A program made the position numbers and the translations under genes. 64,000 nucleotides of DNA from positions 25,991,584-26,055,583 of the forward strand of contig NC_016134.3 in assembly GCF_000005505.3 (NCBI RefSeq), written 5' to 3'. The stretch comes from Brachypodium distachyon (lineage: Eukaryota > Streptophyta > Magnoliopsida > Poales > Poaceae). The notes under the pieces were generated by a model. It had not been told where the DNA came from, did no database searches, and worked only from the letters and a program-made list of their open reading frames with translations. Below are positions 1 to 10,735 of this stretch, piece after piece (position 1 is the first letter of the stretch; each line of letters begins with the position of its first letter).

Positions 1-1045
1 GCCGGTGCCCGCTTCAACTGTGGCGACATCGGGCATCTCTCCCGAGACTGCCCGAACGACCCCAGGGCGGGGCCAAGGCCTGCCGGCGGCGGTGCCGGCA
101 GGGATGAACCCCAAGGGGGGCGCGGTCAGCCCCGCGCTGGGCGGGAACGCCCACCCCAGGGACGCGACAGGGCACGCGCTGAGGAGCAGCACGAGTCCGA
201 CTGTACTGGCGGCGACGAGCCGGGCTTCCAGGAGCCTCGCGGCGTCACCTGCATCCATGGGGGAGCTTACGCTTTCCCATCCCGCGACGTGTGCGCACTG
301 TTGCCGGATGCGGAGCCGCAACAACCGCTGAGGTGGTCACACGTGCCGATCACCTTCAGCGCCAACAGGGGTAATACCCTTCGTCGTCTTGCCGATCATT
401 AGCAATATGACGGTGACCAAGGTGCTGGGGGACAACGGAGCGGGGCTTAACCTCCTGTCCGCCAGGCTGGTGGAAAAACTCCAGTTGCCGGTGGAGCAGC
501 TGAAGCCCACCGACTCGTTCCGGGGGGTGAACCCCGGGATCGTGCGCCCGTTGGGGCGCTTCACATTGCCGGTCACCTTCGGGTCTCGGGAAGCGTTCAG
601 GACCGAACAAATAGTGTTCGACGTGGCGCATACCCCGTTGCCCTACAACGGGATCCTTGGTCGGACAGCGCTGATCAGGTTCATGGCGGCCATGCATTGC
701 GCTTATGGGGTGATGAAGATGCCGTCCGTCTATGGAGTTCTCTCCATCAGGTGCGACCTTAAGGACGCGGCCTGGTGCGTCGGCGAGGTCGTCAGGGCCG
801 CTGCCACAGCTGACGCCGGCGACGAAGACGCTGCCGGAGACGACAGCTTGTTGGGCGATGGCCCGACAATGAAGAAGGCAAGCGCTACCCCGCAAGAGCT
901 CGCCGGGGGAGGCGTAGGCTCGAGCTCGCGCCCTGGCAAGGGGCAGAAGCTCCGAGAGGAGGCCGCCAAGGTGATGAAGCTGCCCCTCCAGGCCGGCGAC
1001 AAGGAGCGCACCGTTACCATTGGTGTGAACCTTACTGCCGATTAG
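1..1045 (+). pseudogene. Tat-lineage gag C-terminus and aspartic protease (broken)
   Basis: Frame 1 opens with a CCHC-type zinc knuckle (FNCGDIGHLSRDC) whose first cysteine is replaced by arginine. The gag-linker frame continues to about 385, then a frameshift moves the reading to frame 2, where the protease reads VLGDNGAGLNLLSARLVEKL followed by GILGRTALIRFMA. The catalytic aspartate is followed by NG rather than the usual GG or SG, so the active site is altered. A TAG at 1043-1045 ends the frame where related elements continue into the RT linker. The domain would process the Gag-Pol polyprotein. Identity is sure from the knuckle plus protease fold motifs. Confidence 0.85.
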
Positions 1046-1682
1046 GAAAGCGCCCTCATCACCTTCCTCCGGGATAATGCTGGCGTGTTCGCTTGGGAAC
1101 CGTCGGATCTTCCCGGAGTCCCCAGGGAGGTGATTGAGCATCGGCTTGCGGTGCGCCCGGACGCGCGCCCCGTCAAGCAGAAAATTCGGCGGCAAGCACA
1201 AGAGCGTAAGGATTTCATCAAACAAGAGAGTGGACAAGGTCAAGGCTGCCGGGGCGATCAGGGAAGTTCTGTACCCTACTTGTCTAGCTAACCCTGTAGT
1301 AGTGCCTAAAGCAGGGAATAAGCTTCACGTGTGTGTAGATTTTACTGATCTCAATCGCGCATGCCCCAAGGATCCCTTCCCTGTACCCCGTATCGATCAA
1401 ATAGTTGACTCTACGGCTGGTTGTGACTTGCTGAGTTTTCTGGATGCTTTCTCCGGCTACCATCAAATCAAGATGGTGGTCTAGGATGAGGAAAAGACAG
1501 CGTTCATCACCTCGGTTGGCTGTTAACTTTCGGGTTGAAGAACGCGGGCTCCAAATTCCAGCGCGCCCTGCGTGAATGTTTGGGGCCTCAGCTAGGCTGC
1601 AACGCGGAGGCCTACATGGACGACATCGTCATCAAATCGAAGCGTGGGGACTCGCTGATTGATGACCTGCGGGAGACGTTTG
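1046..1682 (+). pseudogene. Tat-lineage reverse transcriptase, N-terminal half (split by insertion)
   Basis: Recognisable RT blocks are the leader AWEPSDLPGVP, then NPVVVPKAGNKLHVCVDFTD, LNRACPKDPFPVPRID, FLDAFSGYHQI and the catalytic YMDD at 1613-1624. There is a one-base frameshift near 1226, a TAG at 1482-1484 after the HQIKMVV block, and a small deletion near 1520 where the CYVTMPFGLKNA region has lost part of its sequence. The frame stops at 1682 because the chromodomain element starts at 1683. It resumes at 12141 with DNLRRIKLKLNPDKC, so the two halves join exactly across the insertion. Confidence 0.9.
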
Positions 1683-3198
1683 TGTAACATCCCAAATTTT
1701 CAATTTCGGATGTTCGCACCTTTTCATTTCTTATGCATATCACCTTGATCATATCTTAAAATATTGGTGTTCATCATGATGCATTATTGAAAGTTTTTGA
1801 AATGGTGTTTCGGAATGTGTTAGGTTGATAGAAATTGATTTGAGAACTTTCTAGAGTTTAAAAATGCATTTTAGGATTTTATTTGGGTTTATTTAAAGCT
1901 TAGAAACATTAAAACTATTTTTAAAAATTTCTTTTTGAGTGGGAATAATTTTACATAATTTTTGGGAATTTTTCTGAAGCCATTTGATATTTTAAATGAT
2001 TTAAATGGAATTTCGGGTGAATTATAGATCCTGAAAAGTATTTTATAATCGTTTTCTTTTATCCTTTTTCTTTTTCTCTGAAAATACGCTTTCTCCGCAG
2101 GAAGGCGTATTCTCGGGGGAATACGCTTTCAGTCTATTCTCTCTCTCTCTGACAGGTGGGGCCCACATGTCATCCCTCACCTCCGCCGCCACCCACGGCC
2201 GCGCCGCCGCCGCCTGCCCGCACGCCCGCGCAACCGCCGCCGCCCAAAGGCTTCATGTGCAACCACTTGCTATTATGGGCTCTGGCTTGGTTGACTAACT
2301 AGCGAGAAACCCTTACCTGGGTATCGCCATTCGGAGAGGAGCCAATGTGCTCATATGGGGCGGGCGGTGCCAGAATTAGGTATCAGGGGGCTTCTAGTGA
2401 AAGACTTCGTCACAATCTTTACCTGTTGCGCATGCTTGTTGTCAGGCAACACTTTGGACTAATTGTGTCAAGTGGGTAAAGTGTACAAACCTCTCGAGAG
2501 TGTTATCTAATCGATTAGCCATGCCCCTGGTTACGGGCGACTTTGAGTCATTAAGTCAGGGGAAGTGGAGATCTTCAAGTTTTGTTTTCAAAAACCCCAA
2601 AACTATTTTGACTCGATGGAAGGTTCCACAGAATGAGTCGGGAAAAAGGGATGCTATGTGAGTGTCAGTTGACCCAGAGTGCATAGCTAGGTCGTGGAGT
2701 GAACATCCACAGAATGACCATACTATTGTTCAAACCTTGTTTTATCAAAACTTCAGGATAGAGATTTTCAAAGGAAAATACTATGAGTAGTTCGAAACCC
2801 CAAAAGCAGCATTTTGCAAAAACAACCCTAGTAGCCAAACGAGGAAATCCTTCATCATTTCAATGCATTTCTCCTAACCACACAGGTGTGACTTGCAAGT
2901 ACATTCAATGTACTGATCTGCACCTATCATGTGCAGAGAGTGACGCTTAAGAAGAAGATGCAGGGTCGCGAGTCTATACTCAACTTGCCTGTGGCGTTGA
3001 TGGGACTCCCTCTTTATCAGTGTGTTTTATTTGAACTTCCGCTTGGCTTGTATTAAGTATTCTGGATTTGTTATTCGAACCGATGTAATAGACATGTGTA
3101 TGGTATTTCATCAATGGAACTGTGTGTGCTGGCATTTGATCCAGGGACTAGCACAGTTTACACAGAGGTCCGGATCCTTACAGGTCTGGGTCGCCACA
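1683..3198 (+). repeat. 5' LTR of the nested chromodomain element (internally deleted)
   Basis: It matches the 3' LTR at both ends but lacks the segment equivalent to 9284-11181. The junction is at 2245 with a shared CCC (the other copy reads CCC at 9281-9283 and 11179-11181). The missing 1.9 kb holds the TATA box and the transcribed leader, so this copy should not be able to drive genomic RNA. A second small indel removes about 29 bp relative to 8974-9003. By eye about 17 substitutions separate the shared ~950-bp right parts. Confidence 0.95.
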
Positions 3199-3200
3199 GA

Positions 3201-3212
3201 TGGTATCAGAGC
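3201..3212 (+). promoter_or_regulatory. Primer-binding site, initiator Met tRNA
   Basis: TGGTATCAGAGC lies two bases after the 5' LTR end. It is the standard complement of the 3' end of plant initiator methionine tRNA, used to prime minus-strand DNA synthesis. Confidence 0.95.
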
Positions 3213-3370
3213 GCATGTTGCCTGTAGGTCGTGACCCTAGTATTGGAAAAGCCATAAGGACTTATTTTAAGTAAATCAAGATGGATAAATACTGATATTT
3301 ATACTCCTATTCTTGTGTACCTAACATGAATTCCAATTCACTCTTCTCATCTTTGTTAAGAATTGTGTAG

Positions 3371-4339
3371 ATGGCTGCCAACGGAGAGTTTGGCTGGACA
3401 GCGCGACTTTCCTTTTGAGGCACAACTGCGTGATGTGACCACGTACCTGCGCATGCCTTCACCAGAGTTCCGTGCTTACCGTTACGCGGACCACCCAGGA
3501 CACGTCGACATCGGCGCCAAGATCCGTGGACGTCAGGTTCACCCCATCACCAAGGACGTCACCTTCACCGTGGAAGCGGATACCTGGGAGGCTAGCCTGA
3601 TAAAGGCTTTGCAGGAGGCTCTTGCCTGCATCTGCAGCGAGTACGCCTCTTAGCTCGTCTTTACTGCCTACGAGGACTTCGGCAAGAAGACCCGATACGG
3701 GAATCTGTTTCCCCGTACCGGCGACCTCACCCCCAGCGCCCAACAGTATGACGACCTCGAGCGTTACCTCGACAGTGTCCAGAGTCAGCATGAGGTCACT
3801 AGGATCATCTCAGATGCACACCTCCACGCCCGAGATGAGCTGAATCGGGAGTTAGCCCTGGCTGATGTCCAGATCGCCGCCCTCAAGCGGGAGAATGATC
3901 TGCTGAAGACCAAGGACATGGAGTCGCAGCAGAAGGTTCAGGAACTGGAAGCCCGGAACAAAAACGCCAATGACGAGCTGCAGCAGCTTCAAGAGACAGC
4001 TGTCATACAGCAAGAGGAGCTAGGGGAAGCAGCAGATGAGAAGGAGGAACTGGAGAATCGGATCAATAGCTTTGAGATGGAGGTGCACCTTCTCAAGGGA
4101 ACCATTTCCACCCTCCGGGAAGAGCTGGAGGAGGCACGTGACAATTGAGAGGACGTTCAGGCTGAGGACGAGGCTTTCCTCAGCAATGACGAGGACTACG
4201 AAGAGGAGATGCAGTTCAGAGTTGAGGTGTTCGACTACGAGATAGCCGACTCCGGAGACGAGGACGAGCCGATGAAGACGAGGAAGACCCTGAGGAGGTT
4301 ATCTTCAAGTCCGACGTTGAGACCGACTGTGACGAGTAG
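3371..4339 (+). pseudogene. Coiled-coil leader ORF upstream of gag
   Basis: The ATG at 3371 starts MAANGEFGW. After frameshift repair-by-eye across in-frame breaks near 3410, 3650 and 4274, the frame reads through FRAYRYADHPGHVDIG and a long heptad-rich segment at about 3840-4147 (for example KRENDLLKTKDMESQQKVQ and EELEARDN). The tail is very acidic and ends with a stop near 4339. The heptads predict a coiled coil. I do not recognise a known enzyme. The position between the PBS and gag suggests a Gag-accessory protein of this family, but that is inference. The frame has at least three lesions (TAG at 3651-3653, TGA at 4146-4148 and a frameshift near 4274). Confidence 0.6.
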
Positions 4340-4582
4340 TGTCCTTACCATTAGTTTGTTTATGAGTTGTTTTCGTGCTAGTATCATTAGTATCCTGATC
4401 AATCGTCATGTGATCATCAGGATTAGATTTCTGTGTGAACTTATCACTATGCTTTATCGCTTTGCTTTTTCATGAATGAAGTCTTAATTGGAGTTATATG
4501 GTTCTTTTCATGTTGTTAGCATAGATGGGTAGTATGTTATTCTGATAGATCCATTTATCCCGACTCTCACCTTTTCAGCAAG

Positions 4583-5825
4583 ATGGCTGCCTGAAACACC
4601 CGTCGTACCACTGGCAATGCTGGAGGTAGCAACAATGACAACAACAACGGGGGATTTCCCGGATTTGCTGAGTTCATCCAAGCTCAAACCCAATTGGTCA
4701 ATCTGATGACTCAGACTCTGCAGAACCACCCTCGGACAGGCTTACTTGATTCCTTAGATTACACCCACCTACCTTTGCAAACTCAGCTGAACCAATTGAA
4801 GCCAATGATTGGCTTAGAGTCATTGAGAAGAAGTTAGCCACCATACAATGCACGGAGCAAGAGAAGGTTCTGTATGCAAGCCACCAACTGGAAGGCGCAG
4901 CTGCCGCATGGTGGGACAACTTCAAGTTTGGTTTTGATGGAGAGGTCATCACTTGGGACGACTTCGTCCGTGGATTCCGGACCGCCCACATTCCAACCGG
5001 AAGTATGGGACTGATGAAGAAGGAATTCCGCTCTCTTCGCCAAGGCTCCAAATCTGTGAAGGAGTATTTGGACCGTTTCACCAGCTTGGCTAGGTATGCC
5101 CCAGGAGATGTGGCTGATGATGATGATCGTCAGGAGAGGTTTCTCGAAGGACTGAATGATGAGCTTAGTGCGCAGTTGGTGTCCATTAACTTTGTTACTC
5201 ATTTCAGCATTTGGTGGACAAGGCCATACGCCTTGAGGGAAAGCAGAAGGAGATTGAAAACAGGAAGAGAAGGGCAAGTAACCACAAGATTGATTCTAGG
5301 CCCCATGTCAAGTCTCACCACTTTTCACCTCCTAGACACCACCACTCTGGAGCATCCTCTGGAAGATTCCATGGCATGAGTCATCAGCAGCACAGGCACC
5401 AGAGTCACCGCAATCACCAAGATCACAAGGAGAACCGGCACCATGGAAGTGGACACCGTCACCACCACAGCGACTCTGCTCCTGAGAAGAGGGACATGAG
5501 TCAGGTGAAATGCTTCAACTGCGGCAAGATGGGCCACTACAAGAGTACTTGCACGGAGAAGCCGCGTGAGGACAAGAACCAGGGACGTAGCAAGCCCAAT
5601 CCGTTTGTGAAGGCCAAGCTCAACCATGTGTCTGCTGAGGAGGCATATGAGTCATCGGACGTCGTTGTCGGTACATTCTTGGTCAATTCCAACCCTGCAG
5701 TTATCTTATTTGATACCGGAGCATCGCATTCTTTCATTTATCAATTATGGGTGCAAAAGCATGGGTTAGCCACCAAGGCACTTAGTAGATACTTAGTTGT
5801 GATTTCCCTTGGAAAAGAATTCTGA
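4583..5825 (+). pseudogene. Gag with Retrotrans_gag domain, His-rich linker and zinc knuckle; start of protease
   Basis: The frame starts MAA at 4583 but meets TGA at 4592-4594. The Retrotrans_gag domain is clear at about 4800-5200 (ASHQLEGAAAAWWDNFKF, FRSLRQGSKSVKEYLDRF, RYAPGDV). A frameshift near 5200 moves the reading to a histidine-rich linker and a perfect CCHC knuckle, CFNCGKMGHYKSTC, at about 5513-5554. The retroviral-type protease follows, with its active-site triad DTGA at 5712-5723 (DTGASHSFI). Gag would form the virus-like particle, the knuckle binds RNA and the protease matures the polyprotein. A TGA at 5823-5825 interrupts the protease. Confidence 0.85.
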
Positions 5826-6069
5826 GCAGACAGATTTTGTCATTGAGTTCAAATAAGGATCGGAAAGGAAATTTTTCCGTCAGACCTTATCCTTTTGAAG
5901 ACCCAAAGTCTAAATGTGATATTAGGCATGGACTGGCTATCAAGCTGAAAGGGCCACATTGACTGTGCCAATTTAGCGGTTGTGTTGACCAGCCCTGAAG
6001 GCAAAAGAATTAGGTTTGCCACCAAAGCCAGACCTAGGAAGGCCATAGTGAATTCCCTTAAGGGGGATA

Positions 6070-7432
6070 GCTCTGAGGAGATATCCATAGTTTGTGAGTA
6101 TCCAGATGTGTTTCCCGAGGATTTGCCGGGCATGCCACTAGATAGAGAAGTGGAGTTTTTGATTGACTTGGTCCAGGGACAGCACCTATAGCCAAGAGAC
6201 CCTATAGGATGGCAGCAAATGTGTTGGCAGAACTCAAGAAGCAGTTGCAAGAGTTGCAAGAGAAAGGATACATCCGACCTAGTTCATCACCATGGGGAGC
6301 ACCAGTTATATTTGTCCAGAAGAAAGATGGAACAGAAAGGATGTGTGTTGACTATCATTCCCTCAACGAGGTCACCATTAAGAACAAATACCCTTTGCCA
6401 AGGATCGATGACTTGCTCGATCAATTGGAAGGAGCCACAGTGTTTTCAAAGATAGATCTGCGATCAGGTTATCATCAGTTGAAGATCCGAACCCAGGATA
6501 TACCCAAGATGGCATTTTCCACCAGATATGGATTGTATGAGTATACAGTTATCTCATTTGGTTTGACCAATGCCCCGGCCTATTTCATGAACATGATGAA
6601 CAAGGTGTTCATGGAGTTCTTGGACAAGTTTGTCGTTGTCTTCATTGATGACATTCTTATCAATTCCAAATCCCGAAGTGAACATGAGGTTCATCTACGG
6701 AAAGTATTGGAGAAACTTAGGAAGCACCAACTGTATGCCAAGTTGAGCAAGTGTGAGTTTTGGTTGGAAGAAGTAGCATTTTTGGGACACATTGTGTCAG
6801 GAAAAGGAGTAGCTGTAGACCCATCTAAGGTAACAGTTGTGACCGAATGGAATTCTCCCAAGACAGTGAAGGAGATCAAGAGTTTCTTAGGACTTGCGGG
6901 TTATTACCGTAGGTTTATTGAGAATTTTTCAAAGATAGCTAGACCTATGACCAACCTCTTGAAGAAAGAAAAAAAGTTCAGTTGGACCCCGGAATGTGAA
7001 GCAGCATTTCAGGAATTAAAGAAGAAGCTTGTGTGAGCCCCTGTTCTGATTTTGTCAGACATACACAAGAACTTTCAGGTCTATTGTGACGCCTCTCGCC
7101 ACGGCTTGGGTTGTGTATTGATGTAAGAAAGCAAAGTAGTTGCTTTCGCATCACGACAACTCAAACCTCATGGGATGAATTACCCCACCCATGACGTGGA
7201 GTTAGCAGCTGTGGTTCATGCGCTGAAGATATGGAGGCACTATCTTATTGGAAATCATTGTGATATCTTCACAGACCACAAGAGTTTGAAGTACATTTTC
7301 ACTCAGAATGAGTTGAACCTCAGACAAAGGAGATGGTTAGAACTAATCAAGGATTATACCCTAAACATACAGTATCACCCTGGAAAGGCTAATGTAGTGG
7401 CTGACGCCTTGAGTCGCAAGAGTCATTGCAAT
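6070..7432 (+). pseudogene. Reverse transcriptase and RNase H of the chromodomain element
   Basis: RT starts with [12 protein letters not shown], has a frameshift near 6180, and then runs uninterrupted from about 6209: [29 protein letters not shown] and the catalytic box FIDD at 6641-6652 (YIDD or YVDD is commoner). RNase H follows with [30 protein letters not shown] and [11 protein letters not shown], ending in ADALSRK. Two stops occur, TGA at 7034-7036 (in place of a cysteine codon) and TAA at 7124-7126 (a CAA glutamine expected). The pair of domains copies element RNA into DNA and removes the RNA strand. Confidence 0.92.
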
Positions 7433-8250
7433 TCCATCACAGCGAAAGTGATATCACCCAAGCTCTGTGAGCAGTTCAGGAGCCTAAGTATTGAGGTAGT
7501 ACCTAAAGGATTTCTTGCAGCATTGGAAGTAAAACCCACTCTGTTGGATCAGATAAGAGAAACCCAGAAGAAGGATGACAATATTGGAAAGATCAAACAA
7601 AGTATGAGCGAAGGAAGATCATTGGAGTTCTCAGAAGATGAGCATGGAACCATTTGGTTTGAAAAGCGTATTTGTGTACCTCAGGATCCTGAGATTAAGA
7701 AGCTGATACTTCAGGAAGCCCATGAGTCACCCTACTCTATACACCCTGGAAATACCAAGATGTATCTGGATTTGAAGGAGAAGTTTTGGTGGCCGAGTAT
7801 GAAGCGAGAAATTGCTGAGTATATCGCGAAGTGCGATGTATGCCAGAGAGTTAAGGCACAGCACCAGAAGCCAGCAGGTTTGCTGCAACCCCTTCCTATA
7901 CCAGAGTGGAAGTGGGATAGTATTGGGATGGACTTCATCACTGGACTACCAAGGACCCGTTCCGGGTATGATTCCATTTGGGTAGTAGTGGACCGACTAT
8001 CCAAAGTCGCACACTTTATCCCAATCAAGACAACCTATGGTAGTACCCAATTAGCAAATTTTGGGGTCAATTACATGAAGCCCTAGGAACCAGGTTAGAA
8101 TTTAGCACAGTTTACACAGAAACCCAGATCCTTACGGGTCTGGGTTGCCACAGATGGTATCAGAGCCAGGTTTTCATCCTCAGACAGATGGTCAGATTGA
8201 AAGAGTGAACCAGATTTTGGAAGATATGCTAAGACCGAGCATATTTGAGA
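7433..8250 (+). pseudogene. Integrase with two deletions and an LTR/PBS insertion
   Basis: The HHCC zinc domain is intact ([20 protein letters not shown] ... CDVCQRV, 7720-7850). The catalytic core starts with [11 protein letters not shown] and [14 protein letters not shown]. At about 8058 the sequence jumps to the [15 protein letters not shown] block, losing the segment with the second catalytic aspartate. At 8103-8170 a piece of LTR end plus primer-binding site is inserted, followed by FHPQTDGQIERVNQ, which retains the catalytic glutamate region. Near 8234 a second deletion removes about 90-100 residues before LRVSPLRGVKRFG. The enzyme cannot work. Confidence 0.88.
8103..8170 (+). repeat. 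LTR 3' end plus PBS patch inside integrase
   Basis: The stretch matches the last ~50 bases of the element's LTR (TTTACACAGA ... GGGTCTGGGTTGCCACA) and continues into TGGTATCAGAGC at 8155-8166. It joins the integrase at TAGCACAG (8103-8110), which is shared by the integrase gene and the LTR end. The patch differs from both resident LTRs (AACCCAGA instead of GGTCCGGA), so it came from a sister copy. Confidence 0.85.
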
Positions 8251-8694
8251 GTTTCACCTCTTAGAGGAGTGAAGAGGTTTGGAATCAAGGGAAAGTTAGC
8301 ACCTCGTTTTGTTGGACCTTATAAGATTATGGGAAGACGAGGAGAAGTATCATATCAGTTGGAATTACCTGAAGCATTGTCTAGTGTGCACAACGTTTTC
8401 CACGTATCAGAGTTGAAGAAGTGTCATGCAGAGGAATCAGAGGTACCGCTCAAGGATACAGTACCTTTGGAAGCAATACAGCTGAAGGAAGATCTGACTT
8501 ATGAGGAGAAACCAGAAAAGATTCTTGAGACTACTGAACGAATCACCAGATCAAAGACTACCAGGTTTTGTAAGGTTCGGTGGAGTCATCACAGTGAGGA
8601 GGAAGCAACCTGGGAGCGAGAAGAGGATCTGAAGAAGGACTACCCTCACCTTTTTACCACCCAATCCAAATCTCGGGGTCGAGATTCACCTTAA
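8251..8694 (+). pseudogene. Integrase C-terminal linker and chromodomain
   Basis: The region reads RFGIKGKLAPRFVGPYKI and GEVSYQLELPEALSSVHNVF, the usual GPY/F module, then a chromodomain at about 8500-8670 (PEKILETTERITRSKT, FCKVRWSHHSEEEATWERE, PHLF). In this lineage chromodomains are thought to direct integration toward particular chromatin. The stop TAA lies at 8692-8694, immediately before the polypurine tract. Confidence 0.88.
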
Positions 8695-8705
8695 GGGGGT
8701 AGGTT
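8695..8705 (+). promoter_or_regulatory. Polypurine tract
   Basis: GGGGGTAGG directly precedes the 3' LTR. It is the expected plus-strand DNA primer site and overlaps the end of pol by one or two bases. Confidence 0.85.
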
Positions 8706-9450
8706 TGTAACATCCCAAATTTTCAATTTCGGATGTTCGCACCTTTTCATTTCTTATGCATATCACCTTGATCATATCTTAAAATATTGGTGTTCGTCAT
8801 GATGCATTATTGAAAGTGTTTGAAATGGTGTTTTGGAATGTGTTAGGTTGATAGAAATTGATTTGAGAACTTTCTAGAGTTTAAAAATGCAATTTAGGAT
8901 TTTATTTGGGTTTATTTAAAGCTTAGAAACATTAAAACTATTTTCAAAAATTTCTTTTTGAGTGGGAATAATTTTCCTGGATTCTAAATGAAATATATTA
9001 TTTTACATAATTTTTGGGAATTTTTCTGAAGCCATTTGATATTTTAAATGACTTAAATGGAATTTCGGGTGAATTATAGATCCTGAAAAGTATTTTATAA
9101 TCTTCTTTTTTTTCTCTGAAAATACGCTTTCTCCGCAGGAAAGCGTATTCTCGGGGGAATAAGCTTTCAGTCTATTCTCTCTCTCTCTGACAGGTGGGGC
9201 CCACCTGTCATCCCTCACCTCCGCCGCCACCCACGGCCGCGCCGCCGCCCCCTGCCCGCTCGCCCGCACAACCGCCGCCGCCCCGCGCCGCCCACGGCCG
9301 CACCGTACCTGCTCGCCGCCCACGCGCGCCTGCCTGCGCTGCCGCTCGCCACGCGCGCCTGCGCATGTCGCCGCGCCCCCGCCCACGCGCCCGCGCCCCC
9401 GACCCCACGCCCGCGCAAACGCTGCCCACCCCGCCCACGCCCCTCTGCCC

Positions 9451-9457
9451 TATAAGT
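9451..9457 (+). promoter_or_regulatory. LTR TATA box
   Basis: TATAAG follows a C-rich run and precedes CT-rich initiator-like sequence. It is the only good TATA in this LTR and is absent from the deleted 5' LTR. Confidence 0.6.
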
Positions 9458-10659
9458 TTCCCCCCGCACCCCTCTCTCGCGCGCTCTCCCTTCCCCTCGC
9501 CGGCCGTGCTCTCTCTCTCGCCCGCGCCCCCAATTTCCGGCCCAACCGCCGCCTCCGCCGCCCAAACTCCGGCGAGCAATCACCGGAGTTGTGCTGCCCC
9601 GTTCGCCGAGCCGCCACCGCCTACGTGATCCCCGCGACGCCGTGAATCTCCTCCAACCCTTCTTCTTCCTTCCCGTGCTTCGATTCTTCAATTCCGTTCA
9701 TCTCCGGGAAGATTTGGGTATGAACTTGTTCAAGTTCACTGAAGCTTTTGTTCTTCGGTTAGCTCTGTTTAGGCATCGTTTGCTATCAAACCAATGATTA
9801 TTATGTGCTCTAGATTTCACCATTGTGTAGGGTGAATGTTCCTCTACAATTTCTCTGTATACAGTAGCCGTAGATGGTTCATCTCGTGCTTTGCTTCGTC
9901 GTCGCAAAATGGTATTCTAATCAGTTTCTCTGCCGTATCTCTGCCGCGGCAGAAAGTTGCAGCACCATTTTAGTTGTTTCTTTCTGTAGACTGAACTTTA
10001 GGAACACCCCTTCACAGCAATTTCCTAGTTGGACCATTTCAATTTCACCTTCACTAGCAGCACGACGGTAGAAGTTCATATCCTATTCCGTTCTGTTTTA
10101 GAGTAGCCACTTTCACCTGTTCATAGCTACTGCCTCATATCTCCATTGTTAGTGAAACCAGTGCCATTTGGAAGAGTAGATCATATTCTTGGATTCATTG
10201 GTTTAGTTCTCTGTCATTGGAATAGTTTAGCACCAGTAGCTTTTCAGTAGAAGTTAGCATTCTTTGTCTGCCAGAATCTGACTAGCCACCTTTGCAAGCC
10301 AGTACCCTCTGTTCTGTTTATCCAATTAACCTGAAACCTGTTGCATTAGTTAGTACAACCTTAGAACTATACTGTAGCATAGGTTTCATGTCATGTTCTG
10401 TAATTTAGCACCTATTACCTGTCAATCCTATTTGCTATCTGTTAACAGTAGCATATTTCTGAATTTTCAGAATTAGCCACACTAGCCTTAACCTTAGGCT
10501 TTAGAACTTGAATTCTTAATACTATGGTATTACTTAGATGACGTTTAGGTTCTGTTTTGTATGCTTGTGATACATCCTTTAAGTTCATTTGGAATTATAT
10601 TTGGATTTTGAGAGATGTTTGGAACTATGCATTTATTGTCGTTTCATTCTACGCGTTAG

Positions 10660-10735
10660 ATTATTCGGATTGCGATTGTGAAGAGTGCCAGGGAGTTGAC
10701 GACCGCAACAACTTCTCTGATCCAGGCAAGTTACA
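10660..10735 (+). other. Exon-like segment in LTR leader with GC-type donor
   Basis: The segment is preceded by ...TTAG and followed by CCAG|GCAAGT. It reads DYSDCDCEECQG in the conserved frame. Related segments occur in the two LTRs at 23760-23819 (reverse strand) and 28771-28829, each with a T-rich AG before it and AG|GCAAGT after it. Confidence 0.5.

Noticed and set aside
9194..9691. Long open frames on both strands in the LTR promoter region
   Set aside because: Extreme GC content explains them; no family motif is present and the related LTRs do not conserve the frame.
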